Source of the DNA: an uncultured Erysipelotrichaceae bacterium
GTDB lineage: Bacteria; Bacillota_I; Bacilli_A; RFN20; CAG-826
Direction of reading: 5' to 3'
Length of the DNA stretch: 38,044 bases
Assembly (NCBI GenBank): GCA_902800645.1
Contig: CADCFC010000007.1
Span: 1-38,044 of the forward strand
Shown here: piece after piece, positions 16,016 to 23,655 of the stretch
Numbering within the stretch: position 1 is the stretch's first letter
Layout of the letters: each line of letters starts with the position of its first letter
Notes under the pieces: generated by a model
Seen by the model: the letters and a program-made list of their open reading frames with translations, nothing else
The model's database searches: none
What the model was told of the DNA's origin: nothing
Translations under genes and position numbers: made by a program

Positions 16016-16783
16016 TTATTCTTCTTCCTCCATTAATTCATTAATGTCACTATATTTATAGCCTTTAAGGCACATAGAGGCATATAATTTCTCTTTTAAT
16101 TCATTTCCCTTATATTTTCTCATTAAACGAGTTTTCGCTCTTAAATAGTCCTTTTTGAGCTTTTCTTTTTCTTCTCTCGGCGTACTCTTTTTTATTTTGT
16201 TAGAAAGTGAAGTTGCTATTTCGCTAGAGAACCCTAAATCAATATAAGCTTTATAGATATGATCCTTCCTAGAAGAATAATTATATTTATCATATTTCTT
16301 TTCAAGTTTAGGAAGTAAATTATTCGCCTTTTTGATCTCGCCTAATTCACTAAATTTAAGTTTAGAAATATTCTCTTCAAATATTCCTTTTTCTTTAAGC
16401 TTACTAATAATCTTATTCTTCCCATAATTTAAGGAATCATAATAACTAACTAAATCAAGAGTAAACGCATTATCGTCAATCAAGTCATAACTCTTAAGTG
16501 TTTTAATAACTTTATCAACTTCTTTTTTATTCGCTCCTTTGTTATAGAGCTTTTCTCTCATCTTAAATTCACTATAGGTGACTTTGTTTCTGATTCTAAG
16601 TGCATAAGTTAATAAAGAAGAGACATTATTATATTCTTTAATTTCATTAAATTCTTTTTTAGATACGTCTTTTCCAACATATAAATAAAAATTAGGATAA
16701 GTTTCTTTACTAAGTTCTAACATCTCTTTATCAAAATAAACTTTAACTTTATTCTTGAGGATTTTGATTTTCGTGATTGTCAC
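16016..16783 (-). CDS. recX: RecA regulator RecX
   Basis: A 255-residue RecX, which binds RecA filaments and limits recombination and SOS activity. The family repeats of three-helix units are seen: ALRIRNKVTYSEFKMREKL, then LKSYDLIDDNAFTLDLVSYY and GKNKIISKLKEKGI. The start is GTG at 16781-16783, supported by an AGAGGTG ribosome site 7 bases upstream; this puts the first 35 bases inside the end of the preceding ybhN-like gene. Lysine-rich, in line with its AT-rich coding. No LexA box was recognised. Confidence 0.9.
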   Translation of the reverse strand: MTITKIKILKNKVKVYFDKEMLELSKETYPNFYLYVGKDVSKKEFNEIKEYNNVSSLLTYALRIRNKVTYSEFKMREKLYNKGANKKEVDKVIKTLKSYDLIDDNAFTLDLVSYYDSLNYGKNKIISKLKEKGIFEENISKLKFSELGEIKKANNLLPKLEKKYDKYNYSSRKDHIYKAYIDLGFSSEIATSLSNKIKKSTPREEKEKLKKDYLRAKTRLMRKYKGNELKEKLYASMCLKGYKYSDINELMEEEE

Positions 16784-17879
16784 TATTACTCACCTCTTTT
16801 CTTGGTCGATAAATTAAAACAAATATTAATGAGATAATAAGTGGGAAGATAAACATTAATCCTCTCCAGAGTAGTAAAGACGCACTTGCGATTTGTTCGC
16901 TGCTATAAAAAACTGGTCCACTAGTTGGATAAAAAAGTCTAAGGAAAAATAATTCAGAAACAACACTTCCTCCAGGAAGAGGAACGACACAAGTGACCAT
17001 CTGATGGAAATTAGAAAGAAGTACACTATCCCAGAAGTTCGCATATATCGAAGTATTACCTAACGCTAAACCACAAATATAAGGAACAGAATAACTAATC
17101 GTGATATAGATAAAAAACATCACTAAAGAAATGATTAAAGTTGGAATATGTTTAAATAATAACTTTAAGTTATTTCTAAAATTAACCACTGCAATATCTA
17201 AAGAATTTCTTTTACTTTCAACATCCTTAAATAATTTCATCTTTCCAATTAATCCATATATTGGACCTCTAATGAATTTATAGAAAGGATTCCAGTAGGA
17301 AATAAGAAGAATAAAACCAATTGTTAAAACGTTAAAAGTAAAACCGATAACAATTAAAGCGACAAGAGGAATAGCGAAATTCCCACTAATAGGGATATAA
17401 CCAATCTGACTAATTAAGTCTCTTTTTAAAATAATGGTGATAATTCCGTAAATTATTAAAACGATTTGATAAATGATTGAATATAATGCTAATACACTTA
17501 AAGCGTTACTAACTTTTACACCTTGCTTACTATAGGCATAAGTCTCCATTACGTGAGATCCAACCCCAGCGGGAGTGACCATACGATATAAACTACCAAT
17601 TTGATCAATTGCAATCGCTCGATGAAACATATATTTCTTTTCAAAGATACGAGTTAAAACAAAGATTACAATTGAGCGGGCAATAATAATTCCTACTACT
17701 ACCGCTAATATAGCGATAACATAACCAACATTCGCACTTTTAAGAACATCAATAATTGAATTGATTTTATTGCCGATTGTTAAATAAAACGCTAAAGCAG
17801 TCAAACCTAAAACAACGACTAAATAAATAACGTAACGAATAATATGATTTTTAATAGTTTTACTATTTTCGCTCTGCAT
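16749..17879 (-). CDS. YbhN/MprF-like flippase-fold membrane protein
   Basis: A 376-residue membrane protein of the lysylphosphatidylglycerol synthase transmembrane (UPF0104/YbhN/AglD) family, with about eight hydrophobic helices. Motifs such as RMVTPAGVGSHVMETYAYSK and VPLPGGSVVSELFF are typical of the family. Members move or modify lipids; the soluble aminoacyl-transfer domain of MprF is absent. A role in moving a lipid or lipid-linked sugar is inference; the UDP-FucNAc genes upstream may be only neighbours, since a terminator lies between. An extended -10 box (TGTTATAAT) sits 8 bases before the ATG and there is no ribosome site, so the mRNA may be leaderless. Confidence 0.8.
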   Translation of the reverse strand: MQSENSKTIKNHIIRYVIYLVVVLGLTALAFYLTIGNKINSIIDVLKSANVGYVIAILAVVVGIIIARSIVIFVLTRIFEKKYMFHRAIAIDQIGSLYRMVTPAGVGSHVMETYAYSKQGVKVSNALSVLALYSIIYQIVLIIYGIITIILKRDLISQIGYIPISGNFAIPLVALIVIGFTFNVLTIGFILLISYWNPFYKFIRGPIYGLIGKMKLFKDVESKRNSLDIAVVNFRNNLKLLFKHIPTLIISLVMFFIYITISYSVPYICGLALGNTSIYANFWDSVLLSNFHQMVTCVVPLPGGSVVSELFFLRLFYPTSGPVFYSSEQIASASLLLWRGLMFIFPLIISLIFVLIYRPRKEVSNSDNHENQNPQE

Positions 17880-17887
17880 CGAAATTT

Positions 17888-17896
17888 ATTATAACA
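17888..17896 (-). promoter_or_regulatory. Extended -10 promoter of the ybhN-recX-yhaM unit
   Basis: TGTTATAAT on the minus strand is a full extended -10 element with no good -35 box. It ends 8 bases from the ATG. An 8-bp inverted repeat (AATCAATG/CATTGATT, 17898-17925) lies just upstream and could be an operator. Confidence 0.5.
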
Positions 17897-17925
17897 CAAT
17901 CAATGTAAATAAATATTCATTGATT

Positions 17926-17953
17926 GAAAAAGAGGAACTGCTTAAAGTTCCTC
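17926..17953 (-). terminator. Terminator of the capE-capG-capF unit
   Basis: GAGGAACT and AGTTCCTC (17932-17939 and 17946-17953) form a perfect 8-bp stem, followed on the minus strand by a T-run. It ends the UDP-FucNAc operon before the ybhN-like gene. A further AT-only palindrome lies at about 17960-17979, overlapping the capF stop. Confidence 0.85.
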
Positions 17954-17978
17954 ATTATTCAATATTTATTAATAAATA

Positions 17979-19079
17979 TTATTTATCTACTGGTTCACGG
18001 TAAGTATCGTGAGTGTCAGGGTTATAAATCTCACTAATCCACATAATAGTGTGTGATAAATCTTTTCCAATATTAGTAATCTCATGAGTGTAGCCAACTC
18101 TGATATTAATCGGATTAGGTTTATCTCCACTAACGATATCAGTAATCATCTCATTAGTCTTGATATCTCTTTGTCTAACTTCACAAGATCCAATCACTGT
18201 ATAAAAGATTTCTTTTTTATAGGTATGATAATGTCCACCTTTAGTGATTCCAGGATAAGAAACGTTATCGCTTATTTGACCCCACTTTTTACTTTTATAT
18301 AGTTCTTCAAACCATCCGCGATCATCTTTCGCATAGTTATAGTTATATCCATCTTCAGTTAAATAAGCACAGAAGGTTTTAAATAGCTTGAGTTCAAACT
18401 CATCATGGATAATAGGAAGATGCCTATCGCTTTCAATTTCACTCTTAAAATAATATAAGAGGTCGCTTAATTTACCTAAAGAACAATCATAAATTGGATA
18501 AACACTTAATGTATCTTTGCTACCTTTATGTTCTTTTTCTTCCACTACTTTTAGGAATGACTCAGCGATATCATCGACATAGTTATAGTGAACGACATAT
18601 TCTCTATCTCTAATAGTGATATCAAGATTATGAGCAATGTTATAGCAAAATGTCGCAGCCGCACTATTATAGTTAGGTCTACACCATTTACCAAACACAT
18701 TAGCGAGTCGATAAATATATACAGTTAAACCGCTAGAGAAAAGATAATCTTCACCCATCTTTTTACTCTTCCCGTAATCATTATCTAAACTAGCTTGAAT
18801 AGAGCTAGACATGATAATAGGAGAAGATGGTTTTATCTCTTTTACTAAATCAGCGAGTTTCTTTGTAAAATTAGTGTTTCCGTTATAAAACTCTTCAGTG
18901 GTTAATGGACGATTTATACCCGCTAAATGGATAATGAAATCAGAATTAGAGATATAATCTCTTAATTCTTCATCGGTAGAATCAATATCGTATTCAAATA
19001 CTTCGTGGTTATTTCTTTTTAAAAGTATTGATACATGTTTACCAATAAAACCTTTAGCCCCAGTAACAAGTACTTTCAT
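17979..19079 (-). CDS. capF: CapF-type UDP-FucNAc pathway reductase (epimerase plus cupin)
   Basis: A 366-residue bifunctional protein of the CapF/WbjC/FnlB type. The N-terminal extended SDR domain has VTGAKGFIGKH (dinucleotide loop, G7, G10, G13). The C-terminal cupin domain (from about residue 265) has GGHYHTYKKE as metal-binding motif. In S. aureus and Pseudomonas this enzyme epimerises and reduces the 4-keto sugar made by CapE, giving UDP-2-acetamido-2,6-dideoxy-L-talose. Length matches the family (about 370). It starts directly after the capG stop, so it is coupled, and ends in a terminator. No glycosyltransferase for the product is in the window. Confidence 0.93.
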   Translation of the reverse strand: MKVLVTGAKGFIGKHVSILLKRNNHEVFEYDIDSTDEELRDYISNSDFIIHLAGINRPLTTEEFYNGNTNFTKKLADLVKEIKPSSPIIMSSSIQASLDNDYGKSKKMGEDYLFSSGLTVYIYRLANVFGKWCRPNYNSAAATFCYNIAHNLDITIRDREYVVHYNYVDDIAESFLKVVEEKEHKGSKDTLSVYPIYDCSLGKLSDLLYYFKSEIESDRHLPIIHDEFELKLFKTFCAYLTEDGYNYNYAKDDRGWFEELYKSKKWGQISDNVSYPGITKGGHYHTYKKEIFYTVIGSCEVRQRDIKTNEMITDIVSGDKPNPINIRVGYTHEITNIGKDLSHTIMWISEIYNPDTHDTYREPVDK

Positions 19080-20225
19080 CTACTCTTTTCTCCACACCAT
19101 TTTGTTAACGACACCAACATAGCTTTGGATAAGTTTAACAACTTTATCACTCACATTAGTGTCAACATAATCTCTAACAGGTTTACAGCCACTCTTATTC
19201 ATAACAGCGACTTCAACAGCCTGTAATAAATTCTTTTCATCGATTCCCGCTAAAACGAAGCAAGCGTTATCAAGAGCTTCTGGTCTTTCAGTAGAAGTTC
19301 TAATGCAAACCGCGGCAATTGGTTTACCAAGTGAAGCATAGAAAGATGATTCTTCAGGAAGAGTGCCGCTATCACTAACAACTGCATAAGCGTTCATTTG
19401 TAAATTGTTATAATCATGGAATCCTAATGGTTCATGCATTATTACTCGTTTATCGAGTTTAAATCCAGTCGCCTCAAGTTTCTTTCTACTTCTTGGGTGA
19501 CAGCTATAAACAACAGGCATATCATATTTTTCCGCTAAAGCATTAATCGCATTAAATAAGGAATAGAAATTTTTATCAGTGTCGATATTCTCTTCTCTAT
19601 GAGCGGAAAGTAAGATATATTTGCCTTTCTTTAATCCTAAAGTATCAAGCACTTTACTATTTTCAATATTCTTTAAGTTAGCGGTAAGAACTTCCGCCAT
19701 AGGAGAACCAGTGACATAGGTTCTTTCTTTTGGAAGACCACAATCAGCGAGATATCTTCTCGCATGTTCACTATAAGCGAGATTAACATCAGAGATGATA
19801 TCAACGATTCTTCTATTAGTCTCTTCTGGAAGACATTCGTCTTTACATCTATTACCAGCTTCCATATGGAAAATTGGAAGATGTAAACGTTTAGCGCCAA
19901 TAACACTTAAGCAGCTATTGGTGTCTCCAAGAACTAAAACTGCATCAGGTTTAGTTTCTACCATCACCTTATAGCTTTTAGCGATGATGTTACCCATCGT
20001 TTCACCTAGATCATTTCCAACCGCATCTAAATAGATATCAGGATCTTTAATTCCTAAATCTTTAAAGAAGATACCATTAAGGGTGTAGTCATAATTTTGT
20101 CCAGTATGGACAAGAAGAGTATCAAAATACTCTCTACATTTATGGATGACTGCCGCTAATCTAATGATTTCTGGACGTGTACCCACGATAATCATTAGTT
20201 TAAGTTTTCCGTTATTTTTAAACAT
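19080..20225 (-). CDS. capG: CapG-type UDP-N-acetyl sugar 2-epimerase (makes UDP-L-FucNAc)
   Basis: A 381-residue non-hydrolysing UDP-GlcNAc 2-epimerase-fold enzyme. Signatures are VGTRPEIIRLA, LGDTNSCLSVIGA, HMEAGNRC, LSAHREENID and SDSGTLPEE. Next to capF and capE it is best read as CapG/WbjD/FnlC, which turns UDP-N-acetyl-L-pneumosamine/talosamine-type intermediate into UDP-N-acetyl-L-fucosamine, rather than as MnaA for UDP-ManNAc. An AGAGG ribosome site lies 9 bases upstream. The gene begins 15 bases after the toxin gene and abuts capF, so toxin, capG and capF are probably on one mRNA. Confidence 0.92.
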   Translation of the reverse strand: MFKNNGKLKLMIIVGTRPEIIRLAAVIHKCREYFDTLLVHTGQNYDYTLNGIFFKDLGIKDPDIYLDAVGNDLGETMGNIIAKSYKVMVETKPDAVLVLGDTNSCLSVIGAKRLHLPIFHMEAGNRCKDECLPEETNRRIVDIISDVNLAYSEHARRYLADCGLPKERTYVTGSPMAEVLTANLKNIENSKVLDTLGLKKGKYILLSAHREENIDTDKNFYSLFNAINALAEKYDMPVVYSCHPRSRKKLEATGFKLDKRVIMHEPLGFHDYNNLQMNAYAVVSDSGTLPEESSFYASLGKPIAAVCIRTSTERPEALDNACFVLAGIDEKNLLQAVEVAVMNKSGCKPVRDYVDTNVSDKVVKLIQSYVGVVNKMVWRKE

Positions 20226-20240
20226 AATGCATACCTCTCA

Positions 20241-20558
20241 CTAATCAAGTAAATCCAATAATCGATTGTTGTTTTGTCTATAGTCGATAAACATATTTAC
20301 GTAAATATAGTCTTCTTTTAATGAATAGATAACAGCGTATCTTCCATTAATCAAATTTGCTTTTCTGTAATTAATGCCTGCAATGGTATTTCCTAGAAAT
20401 CTAGGGAATGCAGTTGGAAACATTTTTATTTTCTCAATGGTTACTGAAATATTTTCTAATAAATCTTTAGCGGCTTGATATGATACGTTTGAAAGAAAAA
20501 TAGCCGCTTCATTAACTTGATCAAAAAATCTTTTAGAAATAACTACTTTCATAATCAT
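20241..20558 (-). CDS. RelE/ParE-superfamily toxin
   Basis: A 105-residue toxin-like protein of the RelE/ParE fold: N-terminal strand KVVISKRFFDQV, a long helical pair with AAIFLSN and IEKIKMFP, then RKANLINGRYAVIYSL and YIYVNMFIDYRQN strands. Typical length is 90-105. RelE toxins cleave mRNA on the ribosome and ParE toxins act on gyrase; the sequence does not settle which. The ATG overlaps the antitoxin stop as ATGA, the standard coupling of antitoxin-first modules. Oddly, it lies inside a sugar-nucleotide operon. Confidence 0.88.
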   Translation of the reverse strand: MIMKVVISKRFFDQVNEAAIFLSNVSYQAAKDLLENISVTIEKIKMFPTAFPRFLGNTIAGINYRKANLINGRYAVIYSLKEDYIYVNMFIDYRQNNNRLLDLLD

Positions 20559-20818
20559 TTATTAATATTCTTTTCCCAAAGCGCCATAGCTTCTTCAAGC
20601 GAATATGTCTTTTCGCCAGTAATTCTAGCGATTTCGGTTTCTAAAAGTTGTTTGACAATTTCGTTTAATTTCTTTTGCTTCTCAAAAGCATCGATAGATA
20701 GAACAACCAAATCTCCTTCACCGTTTTTAGTTAAATAAACAGGTTCCCCGGTTGATTTGCATAGTTCAGAAATTTCATTATATTGATTTCGTAAAGAAGT
20801 AGATGATTTAATAATCAT
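20555..20818 (-). CDS. Phd/YefM-family antitoxin
   Basis: An 87-residue antitoxin. The N-terminal part (IIKSSTSLRNQYNEISELC, then EPVYLTKNGEGDLVVLSIDAFEK) is the Phd/YefM DNA-binding fold. The charged C-terminal half (about 55-87) should wrap the toxin and block it. Such antitoxins also repress their own operon together with the toxin. A perfect TAGGAGG ribosome site precedes the ATG. The 61-base gap upstream of it, after capE, carries repeats suited to an operator. Its stop codon is TGA, evidence for the standard genetic code here. Confidence 0.92.
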   Translation of the reverse strand: MIIKSSTSLRNQYNEISELCKSTGEPVYLTKNGEGDLVVLSIDAFEKQKKLNEIVKQLLETEIARITGEKTYSLEEAMALWEKNINK

Positions 20819-20832
20819 TTTATGTGACCTCC

Positions 20833-20877
20833 TATAATTCTATCAATATTCTATCATAATTATATACGATTGTATAT
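20833..20877 (-). promoter_or_regulatory. Operator/promoter region of the Phd/RelE module
   Basis: The short gap after capE holds an inverted repeat ATATAC/GTATAT (20862-20867 and 20872-20877), two direct copies of ATTCTATCA (20837-20845 and 20848-20856) spaced 11 bases apart, about one helical turn, and outer arms TATAATT/AATTATA. On the minus strand a TATAAT -10 match lies within it, without a good -35 box. Autoregulation by the antitoxin is expected from the family; the repeats are the likely sites. Confidence 0.55.
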
Positions 20878-20879
20878 CT

Positions 20880-22073
20880 TTATTCGTGTTGTTTCACTGG
20901 TCCACCGAATAGTTCAAGTTTCTTGAGTAGTTCTTTCATTCCGTTAACATCAAGTCTACCAGTGTTATGGGATGTATAACTTTCTCCAAGATTAAGTTTC
21001 TTATTTCCTTTAGAGAAATATTTGTCATAGTTAAGGTCACGATTATCAGCTTTAACACAGAAGAAGTTACCTAAATCAATTGCCTTAAGCATTTCTTCTT
21101 GAGTAACTAAAGTTTCATATAATTTCTCACCGTGACGAGTGCCAATATAAGAAATACCAGTTTTACTATTAGTTAATTCAATAACGGCTTTCGCTAAAGT
21201 TTCAATTGTAGCCGCTGGTGCCTTTTGAACGAATAAGTCACCTTGTTCACCGTGTTCAAAAGCGTAAAGGACTAAATCAACCGCGTCATCTAAAGTCATC
21301 ATGAATCTCGTCATATCTGGATTAGTAATAGTAATTGGTTTACCTTCACTAATTTGATTCAAAAATAGAGGGATGACACTACCACGAGACGCCATAACGT
21401 TTCCGTATCTTGTTAAACAAAGCACTGTATCTCCTGGAAGAAGTTGTCTACTTCTAGCGATAACATTCTTTTCCATTAAAGCTTTAGAAATACCCATCGC
21501 ATTAATTGGATATGCTGCTTTATCTGTAGAAAGGAAGATAGCCTTTTTAACTCCATTACGGACACAGGCAGTAATAACATTATCACTACCGATAACATTA
21601 GTTCTCACCGCTTCCATTGGATAGAATTCACAAGAAGGAACTTGTTTAAGCGCAGCAGCGGAGAAGACATAATCAACTCCTTTAAAAGCGTCAATGATCG
21701 AATCAAGATTTCTCACATCTCCAATATAGAATTTAAGTTTAGAGTTGTTATACGCTTTACGCATATCATCTTGTTTCTTTTCATCACGAGAAAGAATTCT
21801 AATCTCTTTAATTTCGGTATTTAAGAAACGATCAACAACCGCATGACCAAAGCTACCAGTTCCTCCAGTAATAAGGAGAACTTTATCTTTTAAGATTGAT
21901 GTGTCTTTCGCCATAAATTCCATTAAGCGATCTTTAATACCTTCGAGTTTAAGTTGATCCACTCCACTTTCATTATTTTCATATTCAACATATGTTCTTA
22001 AAGGAACTCCAACAATATTTGAGACTTCCTTTTGAGTTAATTTGCAATTTTTGCGTAATTCTTTAAGTGTCAT
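20880..22073 (-). CDS. capE: CapE-type UDP-GlcNAc 4,6-dehydratase with N-terminal HTH domain
   Basis: A 397-residue fusion. Residues about 60-397 are an inverting UDP-GlcNAc 4,6-dehydratase/5-epimerase (CapE/WbjB/FnlA): NAD loop ITGGTGSFG (G70-G76), STDKAAYPINAMGISK with M193-xxx-K197 in place of the SDR Y-xxx-K (reported for CapE/WbjB relatives), and GTRHGEKLYETL. It makes the first intermediate towards UDP-L-FucNAc. Residues 1 to about 55 are a helix-turn-helix domain (LTQKEVSNIVGVPLRTYVEYEN) not found in standard CapE. The fusion looks genuine: an AGAGGTG ribosome site precedes the first ATG, the frame is continuous, and no ribosome site is seen before the internal ATGs at the domain border. 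The HTH may let the enzyme regulate its own operon (inference). Confidence 0.93.
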   Translation of the reverse strand: MTLKELRKNCKLTQKEVSNIVGVPLRTYVEYENNESGVDQLKLEGIKDRLMEFMAKDTSILKDKVLLITGGTGSFGHAVVDRFLNTEIKEIRILSRDEKKQDDMRKAYNNSKLKFYIGDVRNLDSIIDAFKGVDYVFSAAALKQVPSCEFYPMEAVRTNVIGSDNVITACVRNGVKKAIFLSTDKAAYPINAMGISKALMEKNVIARSRQLLPGDTVLCLTRYGNVMASRGSVIPLFLNQISEGKPITITNPDMTRFMMTLDDAVDLVLYAFEHGEQGDLFVQKAPAATIETLAKAVIELTNSKTGISYIGTRHGEKLYETLVTQEEMLKAIDLGNFFCVKADNRDLNYDKYFSKGNKKLNLGESYTSHNTGRLDVNGMKELLKKLELFGGPVKQHE

Positions 22074-22095
22074 ATTTGCACCTCTTTCGATTTAT

Positions 22096-22124
22096 ATTAT
22101 ATATATTTATATGTATAAGTAAAA
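22096..22124 (-). promoter_or_regulatory. Promoter of the capE operon
   Basis: TATAAT (22096-22101) with a weak -35 TTTTAC (22119-22124) and a 17-base spacer, in a strongly AT-alternating tract. The leader to the ATG is short, about 15 bases, and contains the ribosome site. Confidence 0.4.
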
Positions 22125-22149
22125 GAAAAAATGCAATTATTGCACTTTT
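22125..22149 (-). terminator. Terminator overlapping the higA stop codon
   Basis: On the minus strand AAAAGTGCAA, the stop TAA as the loop, and TTGCATTTTTT form a hairpin of about 10 pairs followed by T. The stop codon of the HigA-ImmA gene (22137-22139) is the 3-base loop. Confidence 0.65.
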
Positions 22150-23225
22150 CTAAATGAATCTCTTAGATCCGCTTCATCGTATTTCGCGTACAAATTTGGG
22201 AAAGATTTGTTATAAGAAACATATCCATCTTTTTGAAGTCGGCCTATAACAATCATCGGTAAGATTCCTTCTTCTTTAGCAAAAATAGATATAGAAGCTT
22301 CGCTAAAGACATTTCGCTTAACAAATTCTTGATAATTAATATTGTCAATTAAGAAGTCTTGCGCTAAAGCGTCAGCCCTTTCATCTTTAATATCCGCTCC
22401 TTGAAATAGATAATAACGTTTATGTTCAAATATGACATGCGCCATTTCGTGAAATAATGTAAACCAGAAAACATCCGCTCTTTCGTTTCGATTAGATATA
22501 GCAAGCATCACTTTATCGCTAGAAAGCCACTTAGTAGCCCCATAGATATTGCTTTGCTTTAGATATGGAATATAAACAAAACTAATACCACATCTAGTAA
22601 AGATTTCCTTTAATCTAGGAATAAAATCCTTAGGAGATAAAGTTGTTAGTCTTCTAATTTCTTTAATACTCATAAATAGTTCATTTTTATTAAATGGAGG
22701 CGTTTCAATTTTTCTTGCTTCAGTTAAGGCATATGCAATCCAAAAGTTCTTTGCGAAAGGATCCCCTTTTTGATTCTTTTGTTCTTTATATACCACTCCA
22801 AAATCACAATTATATAAGGCGCACAATTGATTAACACATATATTCCTTCTAACGGAATCGACCATTTCCTCGTTAGACTCGTTTCCGTTAATTAAATTAT
22901 TGTCAATTAAATAAGCTTTGTATTTCTTAATCGCATTATAATCGTTTTCTCTTTCAATATTGTTTTCTTCTTCGCACAAATAATTATCATAAGCAGTTTG
23001 TAAGGCCATCCAAGTTTCAGCGGATATATTAAAGTAATCTTCTAATTTTTTAGCGATATTAAAAGTCATATTCCCTTTACCGGCTAATAAATCTGAAAGC
23101 GTTCTTTCAGAGATACCGGCTCTAAGAGAAAACTCTTTAATCGACATATTGAGGTCTTCTAAATCTTCTTTTATGTATTTGCCAGGATGGCATACTCTAT
23201 TAAATCTATCACTCATAATGATCAC
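22137..23225 (-). CDS. higA: HigA-type antitoxin fused to an ImmA/IrrE metallopeptidase
   Basis: A 362-residue two-domain protein. Residues about 12-82 are a HigA-like XRE domain (HPGKYIKEDLEDLNMS, ERTLSDLLAGKGNMT, and the family ending AETWMALQTAYD). Residues about 195-350 are an ImmA/IrrE (COG2856) zinc protease with HEMAH (H259, E260, H263) and a downstream ERADALAQDFL helix giving the third ligand. Such antitoxins are known fused to this protease; the protease may destroy the antitoxin or another repressor under stress, which is inference. The start is uncertain: a GTG at 23223-23225 lies 4 bases after AGGAGG, while an ATG at 23214-23216 lies 13 bases after it. It overlaps the toxin gene. 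Confidence 0.9.
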   Translation of the reverse strand: MIIMSDRFNRVCHPGKYIKEDLEDLNMSIKEFSLRAGISERTLSDLLAGKGNMTFNIAKKLEDYFNISAETWMALQTAYDNYLCEEENNIERENDYNAIKKYKAYLIDNNLINGNESNEEMVDSVRRNICVNQLCALYNCDFGVVYKEQKNQKGDPFAKNFWIAYALTEARKIETPPFNKNELFMSIKEIRRLTTLSPKDFIPRLKEIFTRCGISFVYIPYLKQSNIYGATKWLSSDKVMLAISNRNERADVFWFTLFHEMAHVIFEHKRYYLFQGADIKDERADALAQDFLIDNINYQEFVKRNVFSEASISIFAKEEGILPMIVIGRLQKDGYVSYNKSFPNLYAKYDEADLRDSFRKVQ

Positions 23226-23565
23226 TTATCCTCCTTAGTCTAAAGATTTTAATGTTTTTTAGAAATTCTGCTTCGTTACCAATAGGCGCTACTTCTTTAC
23301 CCTCATCATTGATGCAAATTGCAATCACTCTCCATTTCGTTTTTTTGTTGTCAGGAGACAAAGAATAAGCGCCTTGCAATTCTCCTTTTAACATGTGCAT
23401 CTTATAATGCACTCGATTTAATGCGTCATAAGCATTCTTTGCAAAAGATATGAAGTTAAGCATATCGTTGAGTTCTTCGGCAAAGTGCTTACCAAAGCGC
23501 CTTATATTACTGCGATAATCGCAATATTCAAATTTTAATTTTTCGGGATCGTATTCAATTCTCAT
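23209..23565 (-). CDS. higB: HigB/RelE-superfamily toxin
   Basis: A toxin-like protein of about 118 residues, paired with the HigA-ImmA gene in toxin-first order as in hig modules. The N-terminal strand RIEYDPEKLKFEY, the helix FAEELNDMLNFISFAKNAYDAL, and KMHMLKGELQGAYSLSPDNKKTKWRVIAI fit the RelE/HigB fold with its basic RNA-facing surface. The start is taken as MRIEYD (23563-23565), 10 bases after a TAAAAT -10 box. The frame stays open to 23646, where an AAAGGAG site precedes an ATG. That longer form would add 28 mostly hydrophobic residues and cannot be excluded. The stop is TGA. Confidence 0.82.
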   Translation of the reverse strand: MRIEYDPEKLKFEYCDYRSNIRRFGKHFAEELNDMLNFISFAKNAYDALNRVHYKMHMLKGELQGAYSLSPDNKKTKWRVIAICINDEGKEVAPIGNEAEFLKNIKIFRLRRISDHYE

Positions 23566-23575
23566 ATTTGATTTC

Positions 23576-23604
23576 ATTTTACATTTTTCGTAATTTGAAA
23601 TCAA
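23576..23604 (-). promoter_or_regulatory. Promoter of the higB-higA module
   Basis: TTGATT (23599-23604), 17-base spacer, TAAAAT (23576-23581). The -10 box ends 10 bases before the preferred toxin ATG, giving a leader of only a few bases. It lies inside the longer open frame, which argues for the shorter toxin. Confidence 0.5.
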
Positions 23605-23655
23605 TATAAAAGAACAAGAAAAAACACTTCTTAAAAGTGCCATCATTCTCCTTTA

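Noticed and set aside
17960-17979. AT-only palindrome at the end of capF as a second terminator or operator
   Set aside because: Palindromes of A and T alone are expected often in this AT-rich DNA, and a better G/C-containing terminator follows at once.
23566-23646. The 28-residue N-terminal extension of the HigB-like toxin
   Set aside because: It is mostly hydrophobic, unlike the toxin fold, and a good promoter lies within it; kept as an open alternative because an AAAGGAG site precedes its ATG.
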